Notes: generated by a model from the letters alone, not told the origin. 64,000 nt of DNA from Nostoc sp. FACHB-280 (GCF_014697615.1 NZ_JACJSD010000012.1:1-64000); one strand, 5' to 3'; shown: positions 7,644 through 18,820, counted from the first letter of the stretch. Translations and numbers: made by a program.

Positions 7644-10600
7644 ATGATTCAGATAGCAGGATATGACATTTTTGAAAAGATTCATGAAGGTACATGTACA
7701 GTTGTTTATCGAGGTAGGAAAAAACGACAACAACAACCAGTAATTATTAAACTCCTTAAGTCTGAATATCCTACCTTAGAAGAAATTACTCGTTTACGCC
7801 ATGAATATAGAATCCTCAAAGATTTTGTGAGTGAGCGAGTTGTTAAAGCTTACAAATTAGAAAAATATCAAAATGCTTTTGCGCTGATTTTAGAAGATTT
7901 TGGTGGTCAAGCTTTAAGTCAAATTCTGCTATCTAGGCAATTAACAGTTATAGAGTGTTTACAAATAGCGATCGCTTTAGCAGAAACATTAATTGATTTA
8001 GAGAAAGCAGCAATTATTCATAAAGATATTAAGCCCAGTAATATTATTATCAACGTAGGAAGTGAACAGGTAAAATTAACTGACTTTGGTTTATCTTCCC
8101 GACTATTTTTAGAAAAGCCGGCTATTGGCAACCCTAACTTATTAGAAGGTACTTTAGCCTACATCGCACCAGAACAAACAGGAAGGATGAATCGCTCGAT
8201 TGACTATCGTAGCGATTTTTATTCTTTGGGTGTGACTTTATATGAAATGCTGACAGGTAAATTACCATTTACCAATCATGATCCACTAGAGTTAGTTCAC
8301 TGTCACATTGCTAAAAAACCCATCCCACCCAAGCAATATCAGCACATTCCACAAGCTGTGTCCGATATTGTGATGAAACTGTTAGCGAAAAACGCAGAGG
8401 ATAGATATCAAAGTCCAGAGGGGTTGAAATTCGATTTAGAAACTTGTCTTAGACAGTTGCAAGCAGGTGGAGACATTAAAGATTTTACACTTGGTCAGCG
8501 CGATCGCGGTCATCAACTGTTAATTCCGCAAAAGCTTTACGGTAGAGAAACAGAAGTTACCACATTGATGGATGCTTTCTGGCGAGTTAGCCAAGGCGCA
8601 ACAGAAATGATGCTAGTTTCTGGTTATTCAGGTATTGGTAAAACATCGATTGTCAATGAAGTTCACAAACCTATTGTTGCAGCTAGAGGATATTTTATTG
8701 CAGGTAAATTTGACCAGTTTAAACAAGATATTCCTTATGCGGCTTTCATCCAAGCTTTTCAAGAGTTAATTCGTCAACTATTAACAGAAAATGAACAGCA
8801 AATAGCCATTTGGAAACAGAAATTACGCGAAGCTTTCGGTGCTAATGGCCAAGTGCTGATTGATGTGATTCCCGAAGTAGAATTAATTGTTGGTTCACAG
8901 CCAGATGCTCCTAAACTGGGTACAACTGAAACCGAAAATAGATTTAACCGCGTTTTTCAACAATTTGTTAATGTTTTTTGTCAAGCAGAACATCCATTAG
9001 TTATTTTTTTAGATGATTTACAATGGGCAGATTCCGCATCTTTAAAATTAATTAAACTGTTGACGACAGATGAAAGTAGCCGATATTTATTCTTAATAGG
9101 TGCTTACCGCGATAACGAAGTTAGCCCGACTCATAGATTAATTCAAACGCTACAAAAAATCCGTCAAACACACACAGTGGTGCATAGTATCACTGTCAAA
9201 CCTCTGTTAATTACTCACGTCCAACAAATTATAGAAGATACACTCAATCAAGGAAATATAACTAACAAAATTGAGTTATTAGCCGAGTTGGTTTTTAATA
9301 AAACTCAAGGTAATCCATTTTTTCTAACTCAATTACTCAAAAGTCTATATAGCGAAAATCTCTTGGTATATCATGTAGCTACAGATAGTTGGCATTGGGA
9401 CATTCAGGAAATTCAATCTGTTGGTATTACTGACTACAATATTGTCGAATTAATTGCCAGAAATATTCGTAAATTACCATTAGAAACACAGAAACTTTTG
9501 CAGTTAGCAGCTTGTATTGGTAATCAATTTAATTTAAAAGTTTTATCAGCCGTCTATGACTATTCAGAGATTATCACCGCTAATCATTTATGGAGTGCTT
9601 TGCAAGCAGGTTTGATTCTGCCCTTATCTTCCAATTATAAAATACCTTTGGTTTTTGAAGAGAAAGAATCAAATCTCTGGCAATTTAGCAATACGAAAAT
9701 TAATTATAAATTCTTACATGACCGAGTACAACAAGCTGCTTATTCTCTAATTCCTGAAACTAAAAGAAAAACTACTCATTTAAAAATTGGGAAACTACTC
9801 CTTAAAAATACTTCACCAGAAACCCAAAAAGATAATATATTTGCCCTAGTCAATCAATTGAATTTTGGCATTGATTTACTACAAACACAAATCGAAAAAG
9901 ATGAATTAGCGCAACTAAATCTCCTAGCTGGACAAAAAGCAAAAGCCGCTACAGCCTATGAAGCGGCTGTGAAATACTTAAATATTGGTCTACAACTGCT
10001 AAGTCCTGATAGTTGGACAAGTCAATATACCTTAACTTGGAATTTTTATCTAGAAACAGCAGAGGTAGAATACATCAATATTAATCTAGAGCAAGCCTTA
10101 TTCTTATGTAATCAAGCCATCAAAAAAATTAGTCATCTTCTTGATGGAGTGAAATTTTATCAACTAAAAATTAAAATTTATTTAGCTAAAAATCAAGTAG
10201 ATATTGTTTTAGATATTGGTCAGCAACTGTTAGAAATGCTAGGTGTTACTTTAGTAAAATCACCACCAGCAATTGATATTGAGCAGTTATCTCAACTGTC
10301 ACTGATGACTGATAAATATAAATTAGCAGCAATGGAAATTTTAATGTTACTTTGGCCTCCTGCTTGTTTTGCTGAAAGCAGCATCACAATTCCCATTCTG
10401 CACACAATGGTTGAGCTTTCGAGACAATACGGCAATTCCCCTCCATGTATATTTGCTTATGCGGCTTATGGTCAGTTAATGGCTTGGTCAGTGCCGGATA
10501 TTAATTTAGGTTATCAGATGGGGCAGTTAGCTCTGCAACTGTTAGATCAATTAAATGCTAAAAAATATAAATCTCAATCTTTGTTAACAGTTTCGATTAG

Positions 10601-13600
10601 TCTGACTCACCACAAAGAGCATATTCGAGCAACTATAAATCCGATATATGAAGCAATTGAAAGTGGTTTAGAAGTGGGTGATATTGAATATGCTTGCCAT
10701 GCAGCTAACTTTTATTGCGCTCATATCTTTTTTATCGGTAAACATTTAGATACTGTTGCCCAAACTCAATCGGAATATATTGATTTTGTCAGCAAATTTG
10801 AGCAAAAGCATCAACTAGGCTTAATTAAAATCTGCGCTCAATTAGTTGCAAATTTGCGTGATCAATCTGTGATTAAAACCCAATTAACTGGGGAGATTTT
10901 AGATGAGCAAGAATTTATTAATTCTGTTAAATCTAGTAAAAATATTTTACCGTTATTTGATGTTTATGCTTATAAAGTATGGCTTTGTTATCTGTTTGAA
11001 AAATATGAAGAGTGTTTGCAGTTTGTAGAATTGACATTGCAATATAGTCTATTCATGCAAACAGGTGTATTATTTAGATATAACAACTGGTTTTATTCTT
11101 TAGCATTATTAGCCAAATATCCTGATACTTTATCATCTAAAGTGCGGAATAAAAATGAACAAGGAACCTACATCAAGCAAGTAGGAAAAAATCAAGAAAT
11201 CATGAAGTATTGGGCGGAACATGCTCCAATAAATCATCTGCATAAATATCAACTAGTAGAAGCAGAAAAAGCTAGATTCTTAGGAAAAACATTGTCAGCA
11301 ATGGAACTTTATGATTTAGCTATTGCTGGGGCTAAAAATAATGGATATATCCAAGATGAAGCACTTGCTTATGAATTAGCAGCCAAGTTTTATTTAGCTT
11401 TGGGAAGACAAGAAATCGCCAGAACTTATATGACCAAAGCCCACTATAGTTATATCTGCTGGGGTGCAATCGCTAAAGTTAAAGATTTAGAAGCAAAATA
11501 TTCACAGATAATCCTTGTTTCCCAAAAAGAGTCAACATTAGCTAAAACTCAGACTTCTAATTCTTCTACTACTAGCAGTAGTTCACAAGTATTAGACGCT
11601 ACAACAATTATTAAAGCTTCCCAAACACTTGCTAGTGAAATTATTTTAGAAAATTTACTAGAAAAGTTAATGAATATTGTGATTGAGAATGCTGGCGCTC
11701 AAACTGGTTTTTTAATTTTAAAGCAGCAAGAACAGTTATTGATTCAAGCTAAAGGTGCTGTAGATACTTCTAAGGTAGTAGTATGTCAATCTTTGTTGGC
11801 AGAAACTAGTCAACAGTTACCTAATTCTTTAATTAATTATGTAGTCAGAACTAGAGAGGATGTCATTTTAATTGATGCAGTTCATGAGGGAATATTTACG
11901 ACAGATATCTATGTTCTGCAACATCAACCAAAGTCGGTATTATGTACACCGATTATCCATCAAGGTGAGCTTTTTGGTTTATTGTATTTGGAAAATAATT
12001 TGGCGGTTGGTGCTTTCACTGCTGAAAGATTAGAAGTATTGAAAATTTTATCTTCTCAAGCCGCAATTTCTATTCAAAATGCCCAACTTTATCAAAATCT
12101 TAAGCAGGAAATTCAAGAGCGTCAGCAGGCAGAAGAAGCATTGCGGGAAAGTGAGAAAAAGTTAACGCAGATTTTGGAAGCTGTTCCAGTGGGTATATTT
12201 GTGGTTGATACCCAAGGACAAGCTGATTATGCAAATCAAACTGCACAGAAAATTTTAGGTAAAGGGAATATTGCTCAATCTACAACTACGGAATTAACTG
12301 AGATATATCAAGCTTATCTCCAAGGTACAGCTAAACATTATCCGATGGAGAAGCAGCCAATTATCAGAGCTTTGCATGGTGAAAGTATTGTAATTGATGA
12401 TCTGGAATTGGAGCTTGGAAATCAAGTTATTCCTTTGGAGGTGTTAGCAACGCCAATTTTTGATAATAAAGGTGAAATTATTTATGCGATCGCAGCTTTT
12501 CAAGATATCACACAACGTCAGCAGGCAGAAGCCGAGCGAGCTAAATTCACCCAAGAACTGGCTCAGAAAAATACAGCTTTGCAACGAGCCACAGAGCAAT
12601 TAGCAGAATCTAACCGCAACTTAGAAGTTAAAGTGCAAGAGCGCACCAAGGAGTTAAGTCAAACTTTAGAAATTCTCAAAGCTACGCAAGCTGAACTAGT
12701 AATTGAAAACGCTTTATTAAGGAGTACAGAACAAACTCTCTCTTATGAATATCAAGTAGGCGGAAGTTTACCCATAGATGCGCCAACTTATGTTGTCCGC
12801 CAAGCTGATAGACATCTTTACAAAGCTTTGAAACAGGGAGAGTTTTGTTACATTTTCAATGCTCGACAGATGGGTAAGTCTAGCTTACGAGTACAAATTA
12901 TGAAAAGACTACAAGCAGAGAATTTTGCTTGTGCAGCTATGGATATTTCGGAAATTGGAAATCAGCAGCTAACTTTAGAACAGTGGTATGCAGGTTTCAT
13001 TTATATGTTAGCCAGCAGTTTAAATCTTTTAGCTCAGGTGAATATTCGTACTTGGTGGCGTGAACATGAATTGTTATCACCAGTGCAACGCTTGAGTAAG
13101 TTTATCGATGAAATAGTATTAGAAAACCTTCAGCAAAACATTGTAATTTTTATCGACGAAATTGATAGCCTACTCAACTTGAATTTTGCGATCGATGATT
13201 TCTTTATCCTACTGCGGAATTTTTATAATAAACGAGCTGATCTGCCAAAATATCAACGCCTCACTTTTGTATTGTTGGGAGTAGCACACCCTTCGCAATT
13301 AATTCTAGATAAGAAACGTACTCCCTTTAACATTGGCCAAGCTATTCAACTGAGTGGTTTTCAATTGCATGAAGCTCAACCTTTACTACAAGGATTAACA
13401 GAACGAGTCGGTAATGCTCAGAATGTCCTGAAAGAAGTGTTAGCCTGGACAGGTGGACAGCCTTTTCTCACCCAAAAACTTTGTAAACTCATTCGGAATT
13501 CTTCAATCAGTATTCCTCAAGGTAGTGAAGCCAGTGGGATAGACAACTTAGTCCAAACCCAAGTAATTGAGAATTGGGAAGCCCAAGACGAACCTGAGCA

Positions 13601-13844
13601 TTTAAAAACTATCCGCGATCGCCTGCTTAATATTGAATCACAAACTATTGCCCGATTAAAGCTATATCGAGAAATTTGGCATCAAGGCAAAATTGTTGCA
13701 GTTGATAGCCTAGAGGAAAGGGAATTGCTGTTATCTGGTTTAGTCATTAAGCAGCAAGGAAATCTCCGAATTCATAACCGAATTTATAAATTTGTCTTTA
13801 ATGCTGATTGGTTAGAGCAAATATTGTATAAACATACAAGTTAA
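7644..13844 (+). CDS. giant signalling protein: Ser/Thr kinase - AAA ATPase - GAF - PAS - coiled coil - AAA-like ATPase
   Basis: The 2066-residue cytoplasmic protein begins with a Ser/Thr kinase: Lys36 in PVIIKLLK, catalytic HKDIKPSN near 130, DFG soon after, and the [20 protein letters not shown] segment typical of cyanobacterial kinase-ATPase fusions. A STAND/AAA ATPase follows (YGRETEV, Walker A SGIGKTS near 331, Walker [13 protein letters not shown]), then a long helical TPR-like region (about 700-1290). A GAF domain (about 1320-1480), a PAS domain (about 1510-1620) and a coiled coil (about 1630-1690) come next. Relatives usually end in a histidine kinase. Here no H-box or HATPase is seen. 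Instead residues from about 1700 form a second ATPase of AAA_35 type (YQVGGSLP..., Walker A RQMGKSS, Walker [13 protein letters not shown]). Ligand and target are unknown. Confidence 0.9.
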   Translation: MIQIAGYDIFEKIHEGTCTVVYRGRKKRQQQPVIIKLLKSEYPTLEEITRLRHEYRILKDFVSERVVKAYKLEKYQNAFALILEDFGGQALSQILLSRQLTVIECLQIAIALAETLIDLEKAAIIHKDIKPSNIIINVGSEQVKLTDFGLSSRLFLEKPAIGNPNLLEGTLAYIAPEQTGRMNRSIDYRSDFYSLGVTLYEMLTGKLPFTNHDPLELVHCHIAKKPIPPKQYQHIPQAVSDIVMKLLAKNAEDRYQSPEGLKFDLETCLRQLQAGGDIKDFTLGQRDRGHQLLIPQKLYGRETEVTTLMDAFWRVSQGATEMMLVSGYSGIGKTSIVNEVHKPIVAARGYFIAGKFDQFKQDIPYAAFIQAFQELIRQLLTENEQQIAIWKQKLREAFGANGQVLIDVIPEVELIVGSQPDAPKLGTTETENRFNRVFQQFVNVFCQAEHPLVIFLDDLQWADSASLKLIKLLTTDESSRYLFLIGAYRDNEVSPTHRLIQTLQKIRQTHTVVHSITVKPLLITHVQQIIEDTLNQGNITNKIELLAELVFNKTQGNPFFLTQLLKSLYSENLLVYHVATDSWHWDIQEIQSVGITDYNIVELIARNIRKLPLETQKLLQLAACIGNQFNLKVLSAVYDYSEIITANHLWSALQAGLILPLSSNYKIPLVFEEKESNLWQFSNTKINYKFLHDRVQQAAYSLIPETKRKTTHLKIGKLLLKNTSPETQKDNIFALVNQLNFGIDLLQTQIEKDELAQLNLLAGQKAKAATAYEAAVKYLNIGLQLLSPDSWTSQYTLTWNFYLETAEVEYININLEQALFLCNQAIKKISHLLDGVKFYQLKIKIYLAKNQVDIVLDIGQQLLEMLGVTLVKSPPAIDIEQLSQLSLMTDKYKLAAMEILMLLWPPACFAESSITIPILHTMVELSRQYGNSPPCIFAYAAYGQLMAWSVPDINLGYQMGQLALQLLDQLNAKKYKSQSLLTVSISLTHHKEHIRATINPIYEAIESGLEVGDIEYACHAANFYCAHIFFIGKHLDTVAQTQSEYIDFVSKFEQKHQLGLIKICAQLVANLRDQSVIKTQLTGEILDEQEFINSVKSSKNILPLFDVYAYKVWLCYLFEKYEECLQFVELTLQYSLFMQTGVLFRYNNWFYSLALLAKYPDTLSSKVRNKNEQGTYIKQVGKNQEIMKYWAEHAPINHLHKYQLVEAEKARFLGKTLSAMELYDLAIAGAKNNGYIQDEALAYELAAKFYLALGRQEIARTYMTKAHYSYICWGAIAKVKDLEAKYSQIILVSQKESTLAKTQTSNSSTTSSSSQVLDATTIIKASQTLASEIILENLLEKLMNIVIENAGAQTGFLILKQQEQLLIQAKGAVDTSKVVVCQSLLAETSQQLPNSLINYVVRTREDVILIDAVHEGIFTTDIYVLQHQPKSVLCTPIIHQGELFGLLYLENNLAVGAFTAERLEVLKILSSQAAISIQNAQLYQNLKQEIQERQQAEEALRESEKKLTQILEAVPVGIFVVDTQGQADYANQTAQKILGKGNIAQSTTTELTEIYQAYLQGTAKHYPMEKQPIIRALHGESIVIDDLELELGNQVIPLEVLATPIFDNKGEIIYAIAAFQDITQRQQAEAERAKFTQELAQKNTALQRATEQLAESNRNLEVKVQERTKELSQTLEILKATQAELVIENALLRSTEQTLSYEYQVGGSLPIDAPTYVVRQADRHLYKALKQGEFCYIFNARQMGKSSLRVQIMKRLQAENFACAAMDISEIGNQQLTLEQWYAGFIYMLASSLNLLAQVNIRTWWREHELLSPVQRLSKFIDEIVLENLQQNIVIFIDEIDSLLNLNFAIDDFFILLRNFYNKRADLPKYQRLTFVLLGVAHPSQLILDKKRTPFNIGQAIQLSGFQLHEAQPLLQGLTERVGNAQNVLKEVLAWTGGQPFLTQKLCKLIRNSSISIPQGSEASGIDNLVQTQVIENWEAQDEPEHLKTIRDRLLNIESQTIARLKLYREIWHQGKIVAVDSLEERELLLSGLVIKQQGNLRIHNRIYKFVFNADWLEQILYKHTS

Positions 13845-13913
13845 CTCAACTAAATATTTAGAGTTTTTAATCCGAATTAATTTGGTTAACAATTTCAGTT
13901 ACACAATTGCTAA

Positions 13914-15809
13914 CTATCGAAAATCAGATACTTTGAGAAGTACATTTTCTACCAAAGCAGAGCCAATAAAGCCATCACACTGTACAACAATATTTTTATG
14001 GAATGTTTCTATTTGAAATCCACTGATTCGATCCCAAAAAATTTTTATCCAGGCATTTGGGTCATTTCCCAGTTGATAAATAACATAACCTTCCGTACCT
14101 GACATAGCCAATACTTGAATTACCTGTTTTGCTGCTACATCTTTTGGTGGGCTAGACTCATGATTTTGGCAACATTGTTCTGCATAATGATATTCTTTAA
14201 CCTTTAATGGTAAATCACAACGGTTATTGATTGTGCAGTATAACTGTAATGATTTTGTAATTCTATGATTTTTGTTTTTGTTATATGTTTCGGCTGTGAA
14301 TTTGTTATGATATCCAACTTTATTTACTTTCCAATAACAGCCACTTTGATGACGACCTTTGCCAAAAGAAAACACTCTTTCCTTTTGTTCTTCAGGAGTG
14401 CATAAACTAGTTTCACCTTTCAAATAACCATATTCACCATCATCATTCTGCCATTGAGTTTGTAGCCTCAAATAGTCTCCATCTACTACTTCTCGGCGTT
14501 CAGTTAGATTCATCTGCTCAATTTTCCACTTCGCACTGACTACTTGCGGATTATCTTGGTTAGCAAAAGTTAATCCCTCACCTGGAAAATAAGTTTCATC
14601 TTTTCCTGATTTAGCATCTAAATAAAAGTTCGTTACTTGACTTTGAAGGACAACTAAGTCATTATTTCTGACAGGTTGATTAATATCTTCTTTCTTAGTT
14701 GAAAGAATCTTCCATCTGTATTTTGATAATTGATTACTGCTAGGACATTGCGAATCAGATTCTGTCTTAGTATATTTAACTTTGTCGGTATGACAAAGAT
14801 AGCGAGATTGACCTTGAGCTGCAATACTCATTTCAATTTCATCACCATATCGAATAACTGATTGTGATGGATTATGCCCATTATTTATGATGTATTTATC
14901 TATTTCATTTTTGAGATATATTTGTTTTTGTTCAATATTTGCATCTTCCGGAAAATATTCTTTTGTTAGTAAATGATAGATAGGCACTAATTCTAATTTT
15001 ATAGGTACGGGAGCAGTTTTGACAGATTTAGCCCAGTCATGAAAACTGTGGAATGAAGTGCCGCCATTATAAGTTATTTGACTACATTGATCTGCGATTT
15101 GCTCACGAAATTTATGATGTAGATTTGGAGCATTTTCAATCGAGTTTCCAACTTTTAAAATCTCAAAAGTGCCTTGGGCTTCGGTCTTGACATTGATATG
15201 ATTACCGACCATTGAGATGTAGTCTTCTTTTGTAAAAGCTAACTGATGATATGCTTGCCCACCATAAAACACTGTATGAGCATAATGTGTACCAAACTCT
15301 TGGATTAATAACGATGATTTATGATAAACCTCTGCAACTAATTTTTGAAAATAGCTATTCAATTTTTTAGGCTTGGTGTTATCTAGCTGGAGTTTATAAT
15401 TATTGATGATTACTTTAGTGTAAATTAAGACTTTCTCATTATATTCCGTTTCTTGACTGATATTTTCATAGGTGTTACTGCGGCTATAAGCAAATAATTC
15501 TCCTATTGGGTCACTAACGCCAAAGTTGATACATTGATGCAAAAATTTTTGAATATCATACGCAGAAAAAATTACTGTTGTAGTGGAATTTAATAAGCCA
15601 CTACTTTCAAAAATATGTAGAACTTCAGGGGGTTTAAGTCCATTACCATCTAGGATGGGAATAGTAGCTTCTAAATCAAATACCATTCTCAAACCTGAAC
15701 TATTAACTAAATGTAATGGATCGATTTCTAGAATATTGTAGCCTCTACTAATTAAATCCCAATTTTTTAGAGGACTAATATTATTGATTGTTAATTCTTG
15801 GAGTTGCAT
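13914..15809 (-). CDS. MACPF pore-forming protein fused to a beta domain and an aegerolysin domain
   Basis: Residues 1 to about 320 form a membrane attack complex/perforin domain. The family signature is exact: FGTHY at 172-176, six residues, then GG at 183-184. It is followed by a Gly-rich turn (TYNGG) and 'W..SVKTAPVPI.LELVPIY.LL'. Residues about 325-500 hold three repeats, each ending in W-K-[IV] (Trp366, Trp428, Trp493), suggesting a beta-trefoil-like or other three-fold domain for glycan or lipid binding. Residues 521-631 are an aegerolysin domain (CTINNRCDLPLKVKE, SGTEGYVIYQLG, IKIFWD, ENVLLKVSDF). There is no signal peptide, as in many MACPF/aegerolysin toxins. The upstream gene is a free aegerolysin, 154-163 bp away on the same strand. 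In pleurotolysin A/B these two families are separate proteins that build one pore. The predicted role is a secreted or lysis-released cytolysin; the target is unknown. Confidence 0.85.
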   Translation of the reverse strand: MQLQELTINNISPLKNWDLISRGYNILEIDPLHLVNSSGLRMVFDLEATIPILDGNGLKPPEVLHIFESSGLLNSTTTVIFSAYDIQKFLHQCINFGVSDPIGELFAYSRSNTYENISQETEYNEKVLIYTKVIINNYKLQLDNTKPKKLNSYFQKLVAEVYHKSSLLIQEFGTHYAHTVFYGGQAYHQLAFTKEDYISMVGNHINVKTEAQGTFEILKVGNSIENAPNLHHKFREQIADQCSQITYNGGTSFHSFHDWAKSVKTAPVPIKLELVPIYHLLTKEYFPEDANIEQKQIYLKNEIDKYIINNGHNPSQSVIRYGDEIEMSIAAQGQSRYLCHTDKVKYTKTESDSQCPSSNQLSKYRWKILSTKKEDINQPVRNNDLVVLQSQVTNFYLDAKSGKDETYFPGEGLTFANQDNPQVVSAKWKIEQMNLTERREVVDGDYLRLQTQWQNDDGEYGYLKGETSLCTPEEQKERVFSFGKGRHQSGCYWKVNKVGYHNKFTAETYNKNKNHRITKSLQLYCTINNRCDLPLKVKEYHYAEQCCQNHESSPPKDVAAKQVIQVLAMSGTEGYVIYQLGNDPNAWIKIFWDRISGFQIETFHKNIVVQCDGFIGSALVENVLLKVSDFR

Positions 15810-15973
15810 ATTTACCTTTAGTCCTCAATAAGGGATTGATAATTATGAGTTGAATTTTAAATACTAGCTTTATGAGTGTATATGTCAAAATTAAGCAAAG
15901 AATAGGCTAGAAAATTAGATGATTAATTGCTTATTATAGAGACCTATAAATTAACTGAGTGAGCTATCTTTAC

Positions 15974-16363
15974 TTAATCTCTTAAATCAACTACTTTTAA
16001 GAGAACATTTTCTACTGAGCCAGAGCCAATAAAACCATCAGGCTGAACTATGATATCTTCATGAGAGGTTTCTACTTTAAATTTATTGTTTGAGCCAGTC
16101 AGCCAAGGTACATCCCAATAGATTTTTATCCAGGCATTTGGGTCATTTCCCAGTTGGTAAATTACATATCCTTCTGTGCCTGATGAAGAAGCTGTGCGAC
16201 CAGATGAAGCAAATGCTTTAATCACTTGTTTTGCTGGCACATCTTTTGGTTTATTAGTTTCTTCTGGATACCATCTTCCCAAACGATGATAAGTTTCTTT
16301 AAGCTTTAATGGCACATCACAACGACTGTTAATTATACAGTGAAACTGTAGTGAACTAGCCAT
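15974..16363 (-). CDS. stand-alone aegerolysin-family protein
   Basis: Aegerolysins are small beta-sandwich proteins that bind membrane lipids and recruit a MACPF partner to form pores. The protein of about 129 residues shows the family layout: N-terminal strand FHCIINSRCDVPLKLKE, a Pro/Lys loop (PKDVPAKQVIK), GTEGYVIYQLG, the conserved IKIYWDVPW followed by GSNNKFKV, and the final GSVENVLLKVVDL. This matches ostreolysin/pleurotolysin A in outline (their YWDCPW...TWTV and SGALGTITVD). I prefer the ATG at 16363 (MASSLQFHC) because fungal homologues start in the same way; an ATG nine bases earlier (16372, MYIMASS) is possible and neither has a clear ribosome site. It is closely related to the aegerolysin domain at the end of the downstream MACPF gene, and the two genes probably form one transcript. 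Confidence 0.87.
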   Translation of the reverse strand: MASSLQFHCIINSRCDVPLKLKETYHRLGRWYPEETNKPKDVPAKQVIKAFASSGRTASSSGTEGYVIYQLGNDPNAWIKIYWDVPWLTGSNNKFKVETSHEDIIVQPDGFIGSGSVENVLLKVVDLRD

Positions 16364-16372
16364 GATATACAT

Positions 16373-16946
16373 TTTTGATGTTGTTGTATATTTTCAATTA
16401 AAAGCCCAAAACAGGTGAGAATTAAGCAATCATAATTCAGGAGGTAGAAGTTAAAAAAACACCAGATAATTGATATTTTGATTGATGAATTTTTCTGATT
16501 TTTCTAGGATTCTGGCGACTGAATTATGACTCCCAAATTGTTACCAAAAAATCAATAGCAAGATAAGCCAATTGAACGATTAGTAATTATTTGTGCAAAA
16601 ATTTTTGAATCAGACTATACTTTAATTAAGGTACTTGGCATAATTAGATTTTTTAAATTAATGCTTGTTTTACTAAGTAAATTTAGTTTAACAGCGTAAT
16701 TCTATGAAGACAATCGCAGTTTAGGCTCTTAAGCAATAAGTTAATGACTATTAATTGCTAAGTTGTCAAAGCTAACAATAGAGAGAAATTCAGGTTTTTT
16801 ACCAGTCAATTTTGACAAGAGGTAACTCTGTTAAGTTCGGATAGGCTCTTATCTTCGGAAAAACCCATAGCTTATCTTCGGAAATTGCTAACAAATGCAG
16901 ATTTTTCTGACACTGAATTATAACTTTAGACTGAAAAAAAAACTAG
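16373..16946. other. AT-rich intergenic region between divergent genes
   Basis: No gene is evident in these 570 bases, which separate the toxin operon (minus) from the DMT transporter (plus). It holds a pair of direct repeats, CTTATCTTCGGAAA at 16848-16861 and 16871-16884, which could be operator half-sites or short duplications. It also has a 16-base motif near 16823 (TAACTCTGTTAAGTTC) that recurs with one change at 30321, upstream of the NRPS cluster. Promoters for both directions should be here, but none is clear enough to mark. Confidence 0.5.
16848..16884. repeat. direct repeat pair CTTATCTTCGGAAA
   Basis: Two identical 14-mers start 23 bases apart, about 65-100 bases upstream of the transporter start. 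Spacing near two helical turns would suit a dimeric regulator, but chance duplication is also possible. Confidence 0.45.
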
Positions 16947-18032
16947 GTGTACATCAAAATTAATGCAGAAAACATGCGATCGCACCCTAGAACAATTCTC
17001 AAAATTATGCCTGGTGAGCTGTTAGTCAAGCAAAATAACGGCTTCAGCACTACAATCAGATTGTCATTTAGAAACCTTTTGAGCGTGTTAGGCATCCTGA
17101 CAGTTCTTTTATCTGCTTTTGTTTTGGCGTTTCACAACGTGACTGTGCGAGTTTTATTCTCAGAACATCTCGTACTTGGCTTGTTTTTACTTGGTGGATA
17201 CGTTAAGCCAGACTTGCCAAATTCATTTTTGCTGATGTTTATGCGGATGCTGCTAGTGGTTCCACTCATGGCTGCTCTAGCATTCAAGTTATATCCATCA
17301 GCGTTAAAAGAATTACAAGATGTCTTTAAATATCATCGTATGGATGTTTTGCGCCAAGCCTGTGGCTGTGGAGTATTAATGTTTGTGTATATTGCCTTAC
17401 TCTACATTGCGATCGGTTTGATTCCGACGGGAATTGCCATAACTTTGTTCTTTTCTTACCCTGTGTTTACTGCACTGTTGGCTTGGAAATTTTTTGGCGA
17501 TCGCCCGACAAGTTTTCGTTGGCTGGTAATGGGTATTATTTTAGTAGGTAGTGTTCTAACTATTCCGCCATCTTCTAATAGTTATAGTAGTTCTGCTATT
17601 ACTTTAGGAATTATCACAAGTGTGGGTGCTGGAATTGTTTATGCTTTCTATGGCGTTATCGCCCAAAAATGTTTAGAAAAATTTCATCCAGTTCCCTTCA
17701 CTTGGATTAGTTTTGCTTCTACTTTGCTGCTTTCTGGTGTTAGCTTACTTTTCTGGCCTCTTCCCAGTAGTCAACTTGATTGGACACCAATGTGGATTGG
17801 TAGTATTTTTTCGGGTATTGTCAGCTTTGCTGGACATACTTTCAATAATTTAGGAATTCAGATGATTAGTGCTACGAAAGCTTCGATTATTGCTGCTAGT
17901 AGTCCAGCTTTGACAGCTTTAGTTGCATGGGCAACAATTAGCGAAACTTTAACTGTAATTCAGAGTTTAGGAATTGGTGTAGTGACATTGGGAATTGCGT
18001 TACTAAGTGCAGAAAAACATAGTAATTCATGA
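16947..18032 (+). CDS. EamA/DMT-superfamily transporter
   Basis: This is a predicted inner-membrane transporter of the drug/metabolite (EamA, RhaT-like) superfamily, usually exporting metabolites or amino acids. It has about ten hydrophobic helices in two five-helix halves. The first half ends at 'ALLYIAIGLIPTGIAITLFF.YPVFTALLAW..FGDRP', a typical EamA block. The second ends at 'GIQMISATKASIIAASSPALTALVAW.....LT..Q.LGIGVVTLGIAL'. The reading frame opens at a GTG (16947); an ATG at 16974, ten codons in, is an equally good start since the first 40 residues are a non-conserved cytoplasmic tail. The substrate is not predictable. A HAD phosphatase gene follows 40 bp downstream, possibly in the same transcript. 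Confidence 0.85.
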   Translation: MYIKINAENMRSHPRTILKIMPGELLVKQNNGFSTTIRLSFRNLLSVLGILTVLLSAFVLAFHNVTVRVLFSEHLVLGLFLLGGYVKPDLPNSFLLMFMRMLLVVPLMAALAFKLYPSALKELQDVFKYHRMDVLRQACGCGVLMFVYIALLYIAIGLIPTGIAITLFFSYPVFTALLAWKFFGDRPTSFRWLVMGIILVGSVLTIPPSSNSYSSSAITLGIITSVGAGIVYAFYGVIAQKCLEKFHPVPFTWISFASTLLLSGVSLLFWPLPSSQLDWTPMWIGSIFSGIVSFAGHTFNNLGIQMISATKASIIAASSPALTALVAWATISETLTVIQSLGIGVVTLGIALLSAEKHSNS

Positions 18033-18072
18033 GTTTTGCACCTCTGAAATATCTCCTCAATAAATAAAAAAT

Positions 18073-18759
18073 ATGCTTGCTAAGGCTATCTTGTTTGATT
18101 TAGACGGAACATTGACAGACCCGAAGTTAGGAATTACTAGTTGTATTCAGTTTGCCTTATCTGAACTTGGTTATCAACCACCAGAACCTGATGAATTGAG
18201 TTGGTGTATTGGCCCGCCAATTAAAGATAGTTTTTCTCAACTATTACAAACCTCAGATGAGACAATACTTACACAAGCAATTTCTCTGTATCGTAGTCGG
18301 TTTTCCACAATTGGGTTATTTGAAAATACTCTGTATCCGCAGACTATAGAAACTCTGAAGGTAATTCGCTCGGCTGGTTATCAAACTTTTGTAGCAACTT
18401 CTAAACCTGATATTTATGCAGCAAGAATTATTGAGTATTTTGGTTTATCAACATTATTTGATAAGGTTTATGGCAGTGAACTTGATGGCACGCGGAGTGT
18501 GAAAGCTGATTTAATTCACTATATTTTGGTTCAAGAAAATCTGTTATCTGCGAGTACAATTATGGTGGGCGATCGCAAACACGATATCATCGGAGCTAAG
18601 GCTAATAATTTAACAACAATTGGCGTTACTTACGGCTATGGAACTGAGCAAGAATTAACAACTCACGGTGCAGATTTTATTGTTCATTCACCAGATGAAA
18701 TCGCTAAATTGCTGATACAGCGTTTTTCGGTTGAGTGTAGTATAGCAGGTGACAGGTAA
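18073..18759 (+). CDS. HAD-superfamily hydrolase, phosphoglycolate phosphatase-like
   Basis: The 228-residue protein has the HAD-IA motifs: motif I FDLDGTLTD with nucleophile Asp9 and acid Asp11, motif II 'TSKP' with the preceding strand (FVATSKPD), a conserved Lys in the RSVKADLI region, and motif IV GDRKHDIIGAK. A helical cap lies between motifs I and II, as in Gph/PGP-type phosphatases. It should remove phosphate from a small cytosolic metabolite; 2-phosphoglycolate is a guess based on family. It may be co-transcribed with the transporter 40 bp upstream. Confidence 0.85.
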   Translation: MLAKAILFDLDGTLTDPKLGITSCIQFALSELGYQPPEPDELSWCIGPPIKDSFSQLLQTSDETILTQAISLYRSRFSTIGLFENTLYPQTIETLKVIRSAGYQTFVATSKPDIYAARIIEYFGLSTLFDKVYGSELDGTRSVKADLIHYILVQENLLSASTIMVGDRKHDIIGAKANNLTTIGVTYGYGTEQELTTHGADFIVHSPDEIAKLLIQRFSVECSIAGDR

Positions 18760-18820
18760 TATGGTTAAAAACTTTGTGGTGTCTAAGTTTGATTATTTAT
18801 CGATTTCCTAACCAACTTAG

